Positions 51,331-59,598 of a DNA stretch of 64,000 bases are shown in pieces. Below the pieces are notes generated by a model. It was not told where the DNA came from. It saw only the letters and a program-made list of their open reading frames with translations, and searched no databases. The position numbers and the translations under genes are program-made. The DNA lies in the NCBI GenBank assembly GCA_948468385.1, contig CAOKHZ010000016.1, forward strand, positions 40,028-104,027. Direction: 5' to 3'. Source of the stretch: an uncultured Faecalicatena sp. GTDB lineage: Bacteria > Bacillota > Clostridia > Lachnospirales > Lachnospiraceae. The stretch's first letter is position 1; every line of letters starts with the position of its first letter.

Positions 51331-52758
51331 ATGGTTGCGGTCGTTTGCCATAAAAAAACAATGAGCGAAAAGAAAAAAATAGAATTTTATGGTGGTTCGG
51401 CGGTTGGCTTGGTTCCGTTTCTCATTTTTCTGGCGGGGACGGTGTATATCTGTGTCAAAGGGGCTCCCACGGAGACGGGAATGGCGTTGTTTGCGCTGAT
51501 GGGACTGCTTGCGGGCGCGTTTTTTGCAAAAAACAAGTGGGACTACAGTGAGGAAATTTTTGTCGGGATGGCGGATCCCGTCGCCGTCGTTCCGGTGCTC
51601 TGCTGGCTGATTGCCGGATTTTTCGGGGCGATTTTAAAGTCGGCCGGCCTGGTCAACGGACTTGTCTGGCTGGCGTCGAAAGCGAACATTTCAGGGGCGT
51701 TGTTCTGCGTGGCCGCATTCATTATTTGTGCAATTTACGCCTGCGCCACGGGGACGAGCATGGGGACGATCATTCCCTGCATGTCCGTGATTTACCCGGC
51801 AGGAGTCATCGTGGGGGCAAATCCCGTCGTGCTGGCCGGGGCAATCGTGTCGGGAGGCTGTTTTGGCGACAACCTGGCTCCGATTTCCGACACGACGATT
51901 ACCTCCGCCAAGATTAATAACGTCGCGATCGGGGATGTGGTGCGCTCTCGGTTTAAATACGCGATTACGACGGCGGCAGTAGCCTGCGTACTTTTCCTGA
52001 TATTTGGCGGCGGCGATATCGTGGATGGCGCCCGGAGCGCGGAAATCATGGCGGAATATGCGGATCCGAAGGCATTGCCAATGCTGATTCCGGCGATTTT
52101 GGTGATTTTGCTGGCGGTAAGGGGGCACCACCTCGTGGAATCCATCGCCTGGGGCAGCGCGCTGGCAATCGTGGAGGCCTTGGCGCTTGGCCTTTTGAAG
52201 GTGAGCGATTTGGTTTATATTGAAAATGGCGCTCCGACCGGCGTACTCGTAAATGGCGTCAGCGGCATGTTCGGTCTGTGTATTCTGGCCGTATTGCTGG
52301 CTCCGATGGCACATTTGCTGGAATGTTGTGGCGTGCTCTCATTCATTCGGGAAAAATTAATCGGAAAGCTGATTACGACAAGGAAGAAAGCCGAAGTGTC
52401 CGTCCTGATTATCATGGCGATTTTCGACACGCTGATTAATTTCAGCACGGTGGCAATGTTGGCGGCGGGACCGTCCCTGATTAAGGAAATCGGTAAAAAG
52501 TTCAACATCAGCGGCGTTCGTTTGGCCAACCTGATGGATTGCAGCGCGTGTACGGCCTCCTATTTACTGCCGTACATGGTGCCGCTGGTGGCGGTCATGA
52601 CGGTTTCGGGCGAGGTCGCGGAGGCATTTCCCGGGGTCGTGCCGCAGGTGACGGCAAATCAGGCGATGTTTACGGCGTTTTATCCCATCGTGATGATATT
52701 CACGGTGCTGCTCATGGCGCTGACCGGATGGGGACGAAAAGGTGAAAAAGACATTTAG
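51331..52758 (+). CDS. NhaC-family Na+/H+ antiporter-like transporter, third copy
   Basis: The 475-residue membrane protein has about eleven hydrophobic segments. Landmarks are CATGTSMGTIIPCMSVIYPAG, GGCFGDNLAPISDTTITSAK and FDTLINFSTVAMLAAGP, typical for the NhaC family. The nearest ribosome-binding site belongs to a short upstream reading frame; ATG 51331 has only TAAGG, and ATG 51361 is an alternative start. Its place between a PLP enzyme and RidA suggests it moves the amino acid or the product acid. Confidence 0.85.
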   Translation: MVAVVCHKKTMSEKKKIEFYGGSAVGLVPFLIFLAGTVYICVKGAPTETGMALFALMGLLAGAFFAKNKWDYSEEIFVGMADPVAVVPVLCWLIAGFFGAILKSAGLVNGLVWLASKANISGALFCVAAFIICAIYACATGTSMGTIIPCMSVIYPAGVIVGANPVVLAGAIVSGGCFGDNLAPISDTTITSAKINNVAIGDVVRSRFKYAITTAAVACVLFLIFGGGDIVDGARSAEIMAEYADPKALPMLIPAILVILLAVRGHHLVESIAWGSALAIVEALALGLLKVSDLVYIENGAPTGVLVNGVSGMFGLCILAVLLAPMAHLLECCGVLSFIREKLIGKLITTRKKAEVSVLIIMAIFDTLINFSTVAMLAAGPSLIKEIGKKFNISGVRLANLMDCSACTASYLLPYMVPLVAVMTVSGEVAEAFPGVVPQVTANQAMFTAFYPIVMIFTVLLMALTGWGRKGEKDI

Positions 52759-52794
52759 GGTGAGAAAGATGTTTGGAAAAGATAGGAGATGAGA

Positions 52795-53193
52795 ATGAAC
52801 ATGGCAAATAAGAAAAAGAAGGTTCCGGCCGGCGCGACGCAGCACGTCACCGCGGGACCGTATTCTCCGGTGTTGGAGGTGGATTGCAGCAAGCTCGTGG
52901 TAATTTCCGGGCAGACATGCATCGCGCCGGATGGCGGCATACCGACGATGAAGTTTGAAGGGCAAGCAAGGCTGACGCTGGAAAATTGCCGGAAACAACT
53001 ACAAACGGCAGGGTGCGACTTTGAAGAAGTGTTCAAGGTGAACGTTTACATGACGGATCTAGGGCAATGGGAGAAATTTAACGAGATTTATCAGGAAATG
53101 ATTCCAGAGCCGCGACCGGTTCGGACGGCGGTGCAGGCCGTCTTGCTGGAAGGGATTCTGGTCGAAGTAGAGATGTGGGCGGTGAAGGCGTAG
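52795..53193 (+). CDS. ridA: RidA family enamine/imine deaminase
   Basis: The 132-residue protein belongs to the RidA/YjgF group, which hydrolyses reactive enamines and imines made by PLP enzymes. Visible parts are AGPYSPVLEVDCSKLVVISGQT, FEGQARLTLENCRKQLQTAG, FKVNVYMTDLGQW and a C-terminal EPRPVRTAVQAVLLEGILVEVEMWAV, where the key Arg sits before TAV. AGGAG (52784-52788) fits the ATG at 52795; 52789 and 52801 are alternatives. It closes the PLP-enzyme operon. Confidence 0.93.
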   Translation: MNMANKKKKVPAGATQHVTAGPYSPVLEVDCSKLVVISGQTCIAPDGGIPTMKFEGQARLTLENCRKQLQTAGCDFEEVFKVNVYMTDLGQWEKFNEIYQEMIPEPRPVRTAVQAVLLEGILVEVEMWAVKA

Positions 53194-53201
53194 GACGTGC
53201 G

Positions 53202-53240
53202 AAAAGCGGCAAATCCAAGCGGGGATTTGCCGCTTTTTAC
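53202..53240 (+). terminator. Rho-independent terminator after ridA
   Basis: AAAAGCGGCAAATCC pairs with GGATTTGCCGCTTTTT over 14-15 bp. Confidence 0.92.
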
Positions 53241-53343
53241 CGTGAGACAAGCCGGGTTGAAAAAAGAACCGGTCATGAGAAACGGTGAATAACGCGGGCC
53301 ATTCCTGCATAGATTGTAAAAACAAACTATGTAGGGGTTTTAC

Positions 53344-53595
53344 ATGAAAGATTATATCGAAGAGAGAGCCGTGGAAATCGCACAATATATTATAGAAAAC
53401 AATGCGACTGTGCGCCAGACGGCCAAGCAGTACGGAATCAGCAAAAGCACGGTACATAAGGACGTAACGGAACGTCTCCTTCAAATTAATCCCTCCCTTG
53501 CGTCGGCGGCCCGCAGGGTTCTGGATACGAACAAGTCGGAGCGGCATATCCGGGGCGGGCTTGCCACGAAGGAAAAATATTTGCACCAGCATTAA
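53344..53595 (+). CDS. spoIIID: Stage III sporulation regulator SpoIIID
   Basis: The 83-residue DNA-binding protein matches SpoIIID closely: MKDYIEERAVEIAQYIIENNATVRQ, the helix-turn-helix TAKQYGISKSTVHKDVTERL, and the basic C-terminal HIRGGLATKEKYLH. It works in the mother cell with sigma-E to switch gene expression. It is monocistronic, with AGGGG before the ATG. The 303 bp downstream (53596-53898) holds only the promoter of the next gene. Confidence 0.97.
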   Translation: MKDYIEERAVEIAQYIIENNATVRQTAKQYGISKSTVHKDVTERLLQINPSLASAARRVLDTNKSERHIRGGLATKEKYLHQH

Positions 53596-53795
53596 AGTTA
53601 AGCGGCGGTCGTGTGGCGGGCGGGGCAAAAAAACATGTCTGCGCCCTTGCCGCATCGGCGGCGCGGGAGTATCGAAAGTGAAACCTCTTGTTAGAAATAG
53701 TCTTGTTCATTTCAAAAAAGCTAAAAGGTTGCTTCCCAGTGGCAACTGTCTAAACGGCTACAAGAAAAATCTTTTTCCCAACAGTAGTGTTTTAC

Positions 53796-53824
53796 TTGAA
53801 ACAAGTCCATGTTTAGAGTATGAT
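53796..53824 (+). promoter_or_regulatory. Promoter of the sensor kinase / response regulator pair
   Basis: TTGAAA (53796-53801) and TATGAT (53819-53824) are 17 bp apart, 75 bp before the kinase start. Confidence 0.72.
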
Positions 53825-53898
53825 GTCATTAAGAATTCGAGCGGATGTGCGTAGTTCCATCTGTTAGAAGGCGTACACGAGGCCAAGGGAGGGGACGA

Positions 53899-55602
53899 AT
53901 GAAGAAGAGAAAGAATTTGCGGGACCGGATGCTTCAGGGATATCTGAACGCGGCGTTGATTCCGGTGTTCCTATTTGCGTTGATATCCCAAATCATTCTT
54001 CAGGGCAGGATTGTGGAGCGGATGGGGGAACGTCTGGAGACGGGACGGCATAGTGCAAGCCAGTGTTTTGCGTTGCTGCTTGGCAAATATGACATGCTCG
54101 TGCAGGATTTTTGCACGGACGTGGATGTCTTGGAAACGGTGCGAGGGCTCAATCGGGGAGAGGTTGTTTCGAGTGAGGCTCTTGATGACTTACACCATGA
54201 GTTGGGAAGAATTTGTAATCGGGGCGAGGAGGTCGAAGGCATCACTTTACAATTGGAAAATGGACAAGTTTATTTTTATGATTACCAGAAGAAATCGTTT
54301 TGGCAAAGCGACTGGGCAGATGACTTTGAAATTCCACGAGTGGAAGAGGGGAAAATTTACCGTGGCTTGTCCATACCGACGTCTAATGGAGAAGAGCCTT
54401 TTCATTTGTTTCAAGTCGTATGCGGCGTGTACGATTATCGGGAAGGGGGAAGTTATCTGGGAAGCGTCGCCCTTAGCTTGAACGAGGAGTATGTCTGCGG
54501 GGCGCTGCAAGCGGACGAGGGCATGTCGGTGTACTTGCTGGATGCGGATACCATCGTTTGCGCGACGGACAAGACCCTCGTGGGCACTTCGTTCGAGGAG
54601 GCGAAAAAAGGCCAAAACAGCCGTTATGCGTCCATTCTGGATGAAAAAAGCGGGATGACGCTCTGCGTGGAGCTTTCGAAAAACACATATCGAGACATTT
54701 CCGTCACGCAAGGGGTTGCGCTGTTATTTGTCGCCATTCTGACGGTGTGCATGATCATGGTCATCAGTTTCAAGGTCACCGAGCCGTCCATACAGTCGAT
54801 AAAGGAGCTTGAGCGGGCAATCGGTCTCGTGGAAAATGGTGATTTTTCCGCACGGGTGAAGATTCCGGAACAAGCAGTGACGGAAATCGAGCGGATTGGG
54901 CATGGGTTTAACGAAATGCTGGTTAACATCGAGCGATTGCTGGCGGAGAACAAGCGTAGTTCCATGGAACAGCGCAACGCGGAGCTGTCGGCATTGGAAG
55001 CGCAAATAGACCCCCATTTTTTGTATAATACGTTGGACACGATTAATTGGAAAGCCATTGAAAACGAACAGTACGAGATTAGCGAAATGATTGTGGCGTT
55101 GGCAGACATTTTGCGCTATATCGTAAAGAACGCGGGCGGGGTGACGACATTGAGCCGGGAACTATCGTGGTTGGAGCGGTACATGATGTTGCAGAGCCTG
55201 AAATTGGGAAAGGCACCGAATCTGGAAATCGTCGTCTCGGAGGAAGTAATTGGCTGTGAGATTCACAAGCTCCTTTTGCAGCCGTTCGTTGAAAACGCGG
55301 TCAAATATGGTTTTGCGGAAAAGAAGGATGAGTGTGCGTTGGTGATTACGGCAAAAATCGCGGGAAACCAGCTCCACGTCATGGTCGAGGACAATGGCTG
55401 CGGCATTTCGCCGGAAACGCTGGAACGGCTCAATGACGAGTCGCGGGAATATGAGGGACATGTTGGAGTTTCGAACGTGAGGAAACGTTTGAAATTGTAC
55501 TATGGGGAAGAGGCCATGGTATATTTCGAGAGCTCGTTGGGAGAATACACGCGGGTGCACTTGTTTATACCGGTTGAAGAGGGTATGGTATGCGAATCGT
55601 GA
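53899..55602 (+). CDS. Sensor histidine kinase (YesM/LytS type)
   Basis: The 567-residue kinase has a membrane helix near the N terminus (about residues 14-32), a sensor part of about 230 residues outside, a second helix (about 274-294), a HAMP linker and a His_kinase domain. The phospho-accepting His373 lies in EAQIDPHFLYNTLDTINW, and the ATPase region has VEDNGCGI. AAGGGAGGGG fits ATG 53899. The stop overlaps the response-regulator start by 13 bp, so the two make a coupled pair. The signal is unknown; YesM-like systems often respond to sugars or polysaccharides. Confidence 0.92.
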   Translation: MKKRKNLRDRMLQGYLNAALIPVFLFALISQIILQGRIVERMGERLETGRHSASQCFALLLGKYDMLVQDFCTDVDVLETVRGLNRGEVVSSEALDDLHHELGRICNRGEEVEGITLQLENGQVYFYDYQKKSFWQSDWADDFEIPRVEEGKIYRGLSIPTSNGEEPFHLFQVVCGVYDYREGGSYLGSVALSLNEEYVCGALQADEGMSVYLLDADTIVCATDKTLVGTSFEEAKKGQNSRYASILDEKSGMTLCVELSKNTYRDISVTQGVALLFVAILTVCMIMVISFKVTEPSIQSIKELERAIGLVENGDFSARVKIPEQAVTEIERIGHGFNEMLVNIERLLAENKRSSMEQRNAELSALEAQIDPHFLYNTLDTINWKAIENEQYEISEMIVALADILRYIVKNAGGVTTLSRELSWLERYMMLQSLKLGKAPNLEIVVSEEVIGCEIHKLLLQPFVENAVKYGFAEKKDECALVITAKIAGNQLHVMVEDNGCGISPETLERLNDESREYEGHVGVSNVRKRLKLYYGEEAMVYFESSLGEYTRVHLFIPVEEGMVCES

Positions 55603-57221
55603 TAGTGGAGGACGAGGCCCTGATTCGGGAGGGGCTTTCGAAAACCGTGGGAAAAATCAATCCCGAATACGAAGTGGTGGGAACCGCGGCAGATGGGGAG
55701 GCGGGGTATGACCTGATTCGAAGGAGCGTTCCCGACCTTGTCATCATGGACATCCGCATGCCCAAAATGGATGGTCTGGACATGATGGAAAAGTTGCGGG
55801 GGGAGCAGGTCAAATGCAAGGTGATCGTGTTGTCGGCCTATTCGGATTTTAATTATGCACAGCAGGCGATTCGATTGGGAATCGTAGGTTACCTGCTGAA
55901 GCCAATCAATTTGACGGAGTTGAAAAATGCCTTGGAGCAAGTCGAGGAAACATGCCGAAACGAGGCACAAAAGGAAAGAATCTTTTCGCGGGATAGCATC
56001 TTTTGGGGAATCATGAATGGAAAGTTGGGGACTGGCACCGAATTTGACGACATCGTGTGGGAAAAATATGGATTCACGGTAAATGATGCCGCAAGCATGT
56101 TCATTCTCTGGCTTGGAAAGGAGTACGAGAGCCGCAAGCGGCAGGCGTGCCAGTTGTTGGAGGACGTGTCGGCGCACACCATGCAGTTCGAGTCCTACGT
56201 GATGGAACTGGACGATAAAAATGTCATATTGATGATCATTTACCATCGACAGGCACCGGCTTCGGACGGCTCGCTGAGGGAGCAATACCGGACGGCATCG
56301 GTTTCGGATGGTTCGCCGCGGGAGCAATGCCGGAAAGCGTCGGCTTCGGACGGTTCGCCGTGGGAATATTTCCATAGGTCGGTCGTTCCGATGCTGGCAG
56401 ATCGGTTGGGTGGCTCGATTTTGGGAATTTGGAAAGACATGGAGAAAATGCTGGACATCCGCGAGACCATCTCGGAGTTGGAAAAAGACCTGCAATGGGG
56501 GTTGGTGTTCGACGAAAGAACGATGATTTGCAGGATGAAAATTGAAAGTATCAACGTCCTGCCGCTCAGGTATCCGTTGGGGATCGAGGACGATGCCGGA
56601 CTGGCGGTACGTTGCAAGGACGTCAACAAGTTGATTGAGTGCTACAAACGTTTGTACATATATTGTATGGATTCGCCGCATGAGCCGGATGAACTGAAAA
56701 AATGCCTGATTCGTTTTAATTGGGCGGTGATTCAGGCGGGAGGACAGATGTTTTCGGAATCCATTCCCGAGTTTCAGCATATTTTGCACAATATTTCGGT
56801 TGCGGTGACGTGGGCGGAAATCAAAGAAAGCATGGAAATATTATTTTCGGTCGTGAAAAGGGGGTTGGCAGACGCGGACGAACAAGCGGCGGACGGGGAG
56901 GTCAGCGAAATGGTGAGAAAGGCGCAAAAATTAATTGAGAAATATTACGACCAAGGCGTGACGCTGGAAGAAATCGCGGGCAAATTGTTCGTGTCGGGAG
57001 AGTATCTGAGCGCGCAGTTTCGGAAGGAAACCGGCGTGACGTTTACCGGCACCGTGCGCAGATACCGTATCGCGAAGGTAAAAAAGCTTTTGCTGGAAAC
57101 GCAGTTGAAATTAAGCCAGATTGCCGACCTGGCGGGATATTCCGACCCCAAATACATGAGTCGGGTGTTCAAGGAGGAGACGGGGATGCTGCCGAGCGAA
57201 TATCGCAAATCAGTTCATTAA
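55590..57221 (+). CDS. AraC-type response regulator (YesN type)
   Basis: The 543-residue protein has an N-terminal receiver domain (phospho-Asp54 in LVIMDIRMPKMDG, LLKPINLTEL), a long variable middle, and a C-terminal AraC pair of helix-turn-helix motifs (TLEEIAGKLFVSGEYLSAQFRKETG-like and LSQIADLAGYSDPKYMSRVFKEETG). Three 42-bp repeats at 56254-56379 insert about 42 residues into the middle region. Together with the kinase it should control a transport or surface-polysaccharide gene set outside the window. Confidence 0.92.
   Translation: MRIVIVEDEALIREGLSKTVGKINPEYEVVGTAADGEAGYDLIRRSVPDLVIMDIRMPKMDGLDMMEKLRGEQVKCKVIVLSAYSDFNYAQQAIRLGIVGYLLKPINLTELKNALEQVEETCRNEAQKERIFSRDSIFWGIMNGKLGTGTEFDDIVWEKYGFTVNDAASMFILWLGKEYESRKRQACQLLEDVSAHTMQFESYVMELDDKNVILMIIYHRQAPASDGSLREQYRTASVSDGSPREQCRKASASDGSPWEYFHRSVVPMLADRLGGSILGIWKDMEKMLDIRETISELEKDLQWGLVFDERTMICRMKIESINVLPLRYPLGIEDDAGLAVRCKDVNKLIECYKRLYIYCMDSPHEPDELKKCLIRFNWAVIQAGGQMFSESIPEFQHILHNISVAVTWAEIKESMEILFSVVKRGLADADEQAADGEVSEMVRKAQKLIEKYYDQGVTLEEIAGKLFVSGEYLSAQFRKETGVTFTGTVRRYRIAKVKKLLLETQLKLSQIADLAGYSDPKYMSRVFKEETGMLPSEYRKSVH
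56254..56379 (+). repeat. Three in-frame 42-bp repeats in the response-regulator gene
   Basis: Units 56254-56295, 56296-56337 and 56338-56379 encode APASDGSLREQYRT-like 14-residue repeats (APASDGSLREQYRT, ASVSDGSPREQCRK, ASASDGSPWEYFHR). The first two are most alike; the third is decayed at its 3' end. Confidence 0.88.
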
Positions 57222-57380
57222 AAAACTCCACCTATTTGAAAAATTTCACCCTTTCATTTGGACGAAGACGTGGTAGACTATCAATAACACAGAAGAAGAG
57301 GCCAAGCGGCAGAAGAAATTGTGAATAATCCACTGAAAATGGGGAATAATTGGAGAAATAGAAATTAGAGGTGTTTTAAG

Positions 57381-57611
57381 ATGACGGCATTTAAGATTAC
57401 ATTTCAAACCCCGGAAGAGATACTTGATTTTGTGAGCAAGGTAGAGAAGTACGATTACGCGATGGATATGAAGAGTGGCCGATTTACTGTGGATGCCAAG
57501 TCGATACTGGGCATCATGAACCTTGGGCTTAACAGCGTCATTGATTTAGAAATTCATGGTGACGACTGTAGGCAATTGGAGCAAGAAATTTCCCGGTACA
57601 TTGCTGCATAG
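57381..57611 (+). CDS. HPr-like protein without the phospho-histidine
   Basis: The 76-residue protein has the HPr fold pattern: TFQTPEEILDFVSKVEKYDYAMDM, then GRFTVDAKSILGIMNLGL, where DAKSILGIM matches the HPr Ser46 site, and a final helix. The active-site His of HPr (GIHARPA) is absent. It cannot relay phosphate in the PTS, but Ser in the KSILGIM segment could be a regulatory phosphorylation site, as in Crh. AGAGGTG precedes the ATG. Confidence 0.8.
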   Translation: MTAFKITFQTPEEILDFVSKVEKYDYAMDMKSGRFTVDAKSILGIMNLGLNSVIDLEIHGDDCRQLEQEISRYIAA

Positions 57612-57790
57612 AAACAGCATAACCCTCCCCCCTCATAATATGAATAGAGGAATCATCCTGCTGTTACCGGTGGCAGGATGGCTCCTCCAAGAAAGCAGGA
57701 ATACTCTTGGATGGATATATTCCTTAATGAAAAATACCGGGTCTTGTTTCCAATGACTCCCCACACGTAAGTGCGGGGGGTTTTTGTGTT
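57612..57790 (+). ncRNA. Candidate structured RNA ending in a strong terminator
   Basis: Between the HPr-like gene and the guaA promoter three stems follow each other. Arms 57647-57661 and 57673-57687 pair over 15 positions with one mismatch. AGGAATA...TATTCCT pairs at about 57697-57726. A terminator CCCCACAC-GTAA-GTGCGGGG with TTTTT lies at 57756-57785. CCTC near 57632 could compete for GAGG at 57647. No known riboswitch core was recognised. It may simply be a structured 3' end of the HPr-like transcript. Confidence 0.4.
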
Positions 57791-57813
57791 ATAGGAAACT
57801 CTTTGGTCAGGGG

Positions 57814-57842
57814 TTGTAAAAATGAAACGTTTACATTATAAT
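57814..57842 (+). promoter_or_regulatory. guaA promoter
   Basis: TTGTAA (57814-57819) and TATAAT (57837-57842) are exactly 17 bp apart, leaving a leader of about 105 bases before the TTG start of guaA. Confidence 0.78.
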
Positions 57843-57859
57843 GAAAAAGAATTTTTTAA

Positions 57860-57940
57860 ACGATGTGGTTGCATTTGGTAGACACAAGGATACGTAGATG
57901 CCGGGGGCATGGCTTGTGATGGTATGTCAAGAGTATCGGA
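57860..57940 (+). other. tRNA-Leu-like, structured segment in the guaA leader
   Basis: TTTGGTAGACAC resembles the D-arm of tRNA-Leu (TTGGTAGACRC). CACAAG pairs with CTTGTG around an ATGCC-GGG-GGCAT hairpin, and GGTAT-GTCAAGA-GTATC resembles a T-arm with a seven-base loop. The acceptor stem does not pair, so it is not a working tRNA; it may be a relic or a coincidence. Confidence 0.3.
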
Positions 57941-57952
57941 TAGGAGGAAGCG

Positions 57953-59500
57953 TTGAAAAACGAATTGGTAATTGTTCTTGACTTTGGCGGTCAGTATAAT
58001 CAACTGGTCGCAAGGCGGGTGAGGGAATGTAATGTATATTGTGAAATATATTCTTACAAGACGGACATCGAAAAGATTAAGGCGATGAATCCAAAAGGAA
58101 TTATTTTGACCGGAGGGCCGAACAGTTGTTATGAGGCGGGCGCGCCAACTTATACGAAGGAACTGTTTGAACTGGGAATTCCAGTGCTGGGCTTGTGTTA
58201 TGGCGCACAGCTTATGATGTTCGTGTTGGGCGGAGAGGTCAAGTCGGCACCCGTGCGGGAATATGGAAAAACGGAAGTGCTGATTGATAAGGCGGAGTCC
58301 AAGCTCTTTGCCGGAGTGCCCGCTTCAACGATTTGCTGGATGAGCCATTTTGATTATATCTCTCGAATCGCGCCGGGGTTCGAGATAAGTGCACACACGA
58401 AGGATTGCCCGGTGGCAACCGCGGAAAACGAGGAAAAAGCATTGTATGCGATACAATTTCATCCGGAAGTGTTACATACGCAGGATGGCACGAAAATAAT
58501 CAATAATTTCGTGAAAACTGTTTGTGGATGCACGGGTGACTGGAAGATGGACGCGTTCGTGGAAGAGACGATACAAGCCATCCGTGAAAAAGTCGGAGAC
58601 GGAAAAGTACTTTGCGCGTTGTCCGGCGGGGTGGATTCTTCCGTGGCGGCAGTGTTGATTGCCAAAGCCATCGGTTCCCAGCTGACCTGCGTGTTTGTAG
58701 ACCATGGCTTGCTGCGTAAGGACGAGGGCGATGAAGTGGAGGCGGTCTTCGGAGCCAACGGTTCTTATAACCTGAATTTTATCCGGGTGAACGCGCAGGA
58801 ACGTTTTTATGCTAAACTCGCCGGGGTGGAAGAGCCAGAGGCAAAAAGGAAAATTATCGGCGAAGAGTTCATTCGTGTTTTTGAGGAAGAAGCGAAAAAA
58901 ATCGGCGCGGTGGACTTCCTCGTACAAGGAACCATTTATCCCGACGTCGTGGAAAGCGGTTTGGGTGGCGAATCCGCAGTGATTAAATCCCACCACAACG
59001 TGGGCGGCCTGCCGGATTACGTCAATTTCAAGGAAATTATCGAGCCGTTACGCGACTTGTTCAAAGATGAAGTTCGAAAGGCCGGCTTAGAGCTTGGCAT
59101 CCCGGAGCACCTTGTATTTCGCCAGCCCTTCCCGGGACCGGGACTGGGCATCCGTATCGTCGGCGAGGTGACGGCGGAAAAGGTTCGGATGATTCAGGAC
59201 GCGGATGCGATTTACCGCGAGGAAATCGCGACGGCCGGATTGGACAAGGAAATCAACCAATACTTTGCGGCATTGACCAACATGCGCAGCGTCGGCGTGA
59301 TGGGGGACGAGAGAACCTATGACTACGCCGTGGTTTTGCGGGGGGTGAATACGATAGACTTCATGACGGCCGAGGCGGCACAGATACCGTATGAGGTGCT
59401 GGGCAAGGTGATGAGCAGGATTATAAATGAAGTGAAAGGGGTAAATCGGGTGTTCTATGATCTGACGAGTAAGCCGCCGGGGACGATAGAGTTCGAATAG
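57953..59500 (+). CDS. guaA: GMP synthase (glutamine-hydrolysing)
   Basis: The 515-residue enzyme converts XMP to GMP. The N-terminal glutaminase has [18 protein letters not shown] and the nucleophile Cys82 in [13 protein letters not shown] completes the triad. The ATP-pyrophosphatase domain has [11 protein letters not shown], and the C-terminal dimer domain ends [11 protein letters not shown]. It starts with TTG at 57953 after AGGAGG. The 3' end of guaA is a known integration target for mobile elements, and foreign DNA begins right after it. Confidence 0.97.
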   Translation: MKNELVIVLDFGGQYNQLVARRVRECNVYCEIYSYKTDIEKIKAMNPKGIILTGGPNSCYEAGAPTYTKELFELGIPVLGLCYGAQLMMFVLGGEVKSAPVREYGKTEVLIDKAESKLFAGVPASTICWMSHFDYISRIAPGFEISAHTKDCPVATAENEEKALYAIQFHPEVLHTQDGTKIINNFVKTVCGCTGDWKMDAFVEETIQAIREKVGDGKVLCALSGGVDSSVAAVLIAKAIGSQLTCVFVDHGLLRKDEGDEVEAVFGANGSYNLNFIRVNAQERFYAKLAGVEEPEAKRKIIGEEFIRVFEEEAKKIGAVDFLVQGTIYPDVVESGLGGESAVIKSHHNVGGLPDYVNFKEIIEPLRDLFKDEVRKAGLELGIPEHLVFRQPFPGPGLGIRIVGEVTAEKVRMIQDADAIYREEIATAGLDKEINQYFAALTNMRSVGVMGDERTYDYAVVLRGVNTIDFMTAEAAQIPYEVLGKVMSRIINEVKGVNRVFYDLTSKPPGTIEFE

Positions 59501-59509
59501 TAACCAGAA

Positions 59510-59545
59510 AGCCGGGAAGCCGCATGAACAGCGGACTTTCCGGCT
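59510..59545 (+). terminator. Hairpin after guaA
   Basis: AGCCGGGAAGCCGC (59510-59523) pairs with GCGGACTTTCCGGCT (59531-59545) with one bulge. The T-tract is poor (CTCTTGATG). Confidence 0.6.
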
Positions 59546-59559
59546 CTTGATGTGGGGCG

Positions 59560-59578
59560 TGATACCTTTTTGATACCT
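59560..59578. repeat. TGATACCT direct repeat at the guaA/island junction
   Basis: TGATACCT occurs at 59560-59567 and 59571-59578, 11 bp apart, i.e. one helical turn. Short phased repeats next to an insertion junction are what integrase arm-type sites look like; this remains inference. Confidence 0.45.
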
Positions 59579-59598
59579 AAATGAAAATTTATGTTTAA

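Noticed and set aside
56254-56379. Three tandem repeats as a CRISPR array
   Set aside because: The units are contiguous with no unique spacers, lie in frame within a response-regulator gene, and no cas genes are present.
55500-56789. Long open frame (about 429 codons) on the minus strand opposite the kinase and response regulator
   Set aside because: The plus-strand proteins have clear domains and ribosome-binding sites; the antisense frame has no recognisable motif and is a by-product of codon bias.
57612-57952. Purine or PRPP/guanidine riboswitch upstream of guaA
   Set aside because: None of the conserved core sequences of these riboswitches could be found, and a terminator followed by a new promoter separates the structured part from guaA.
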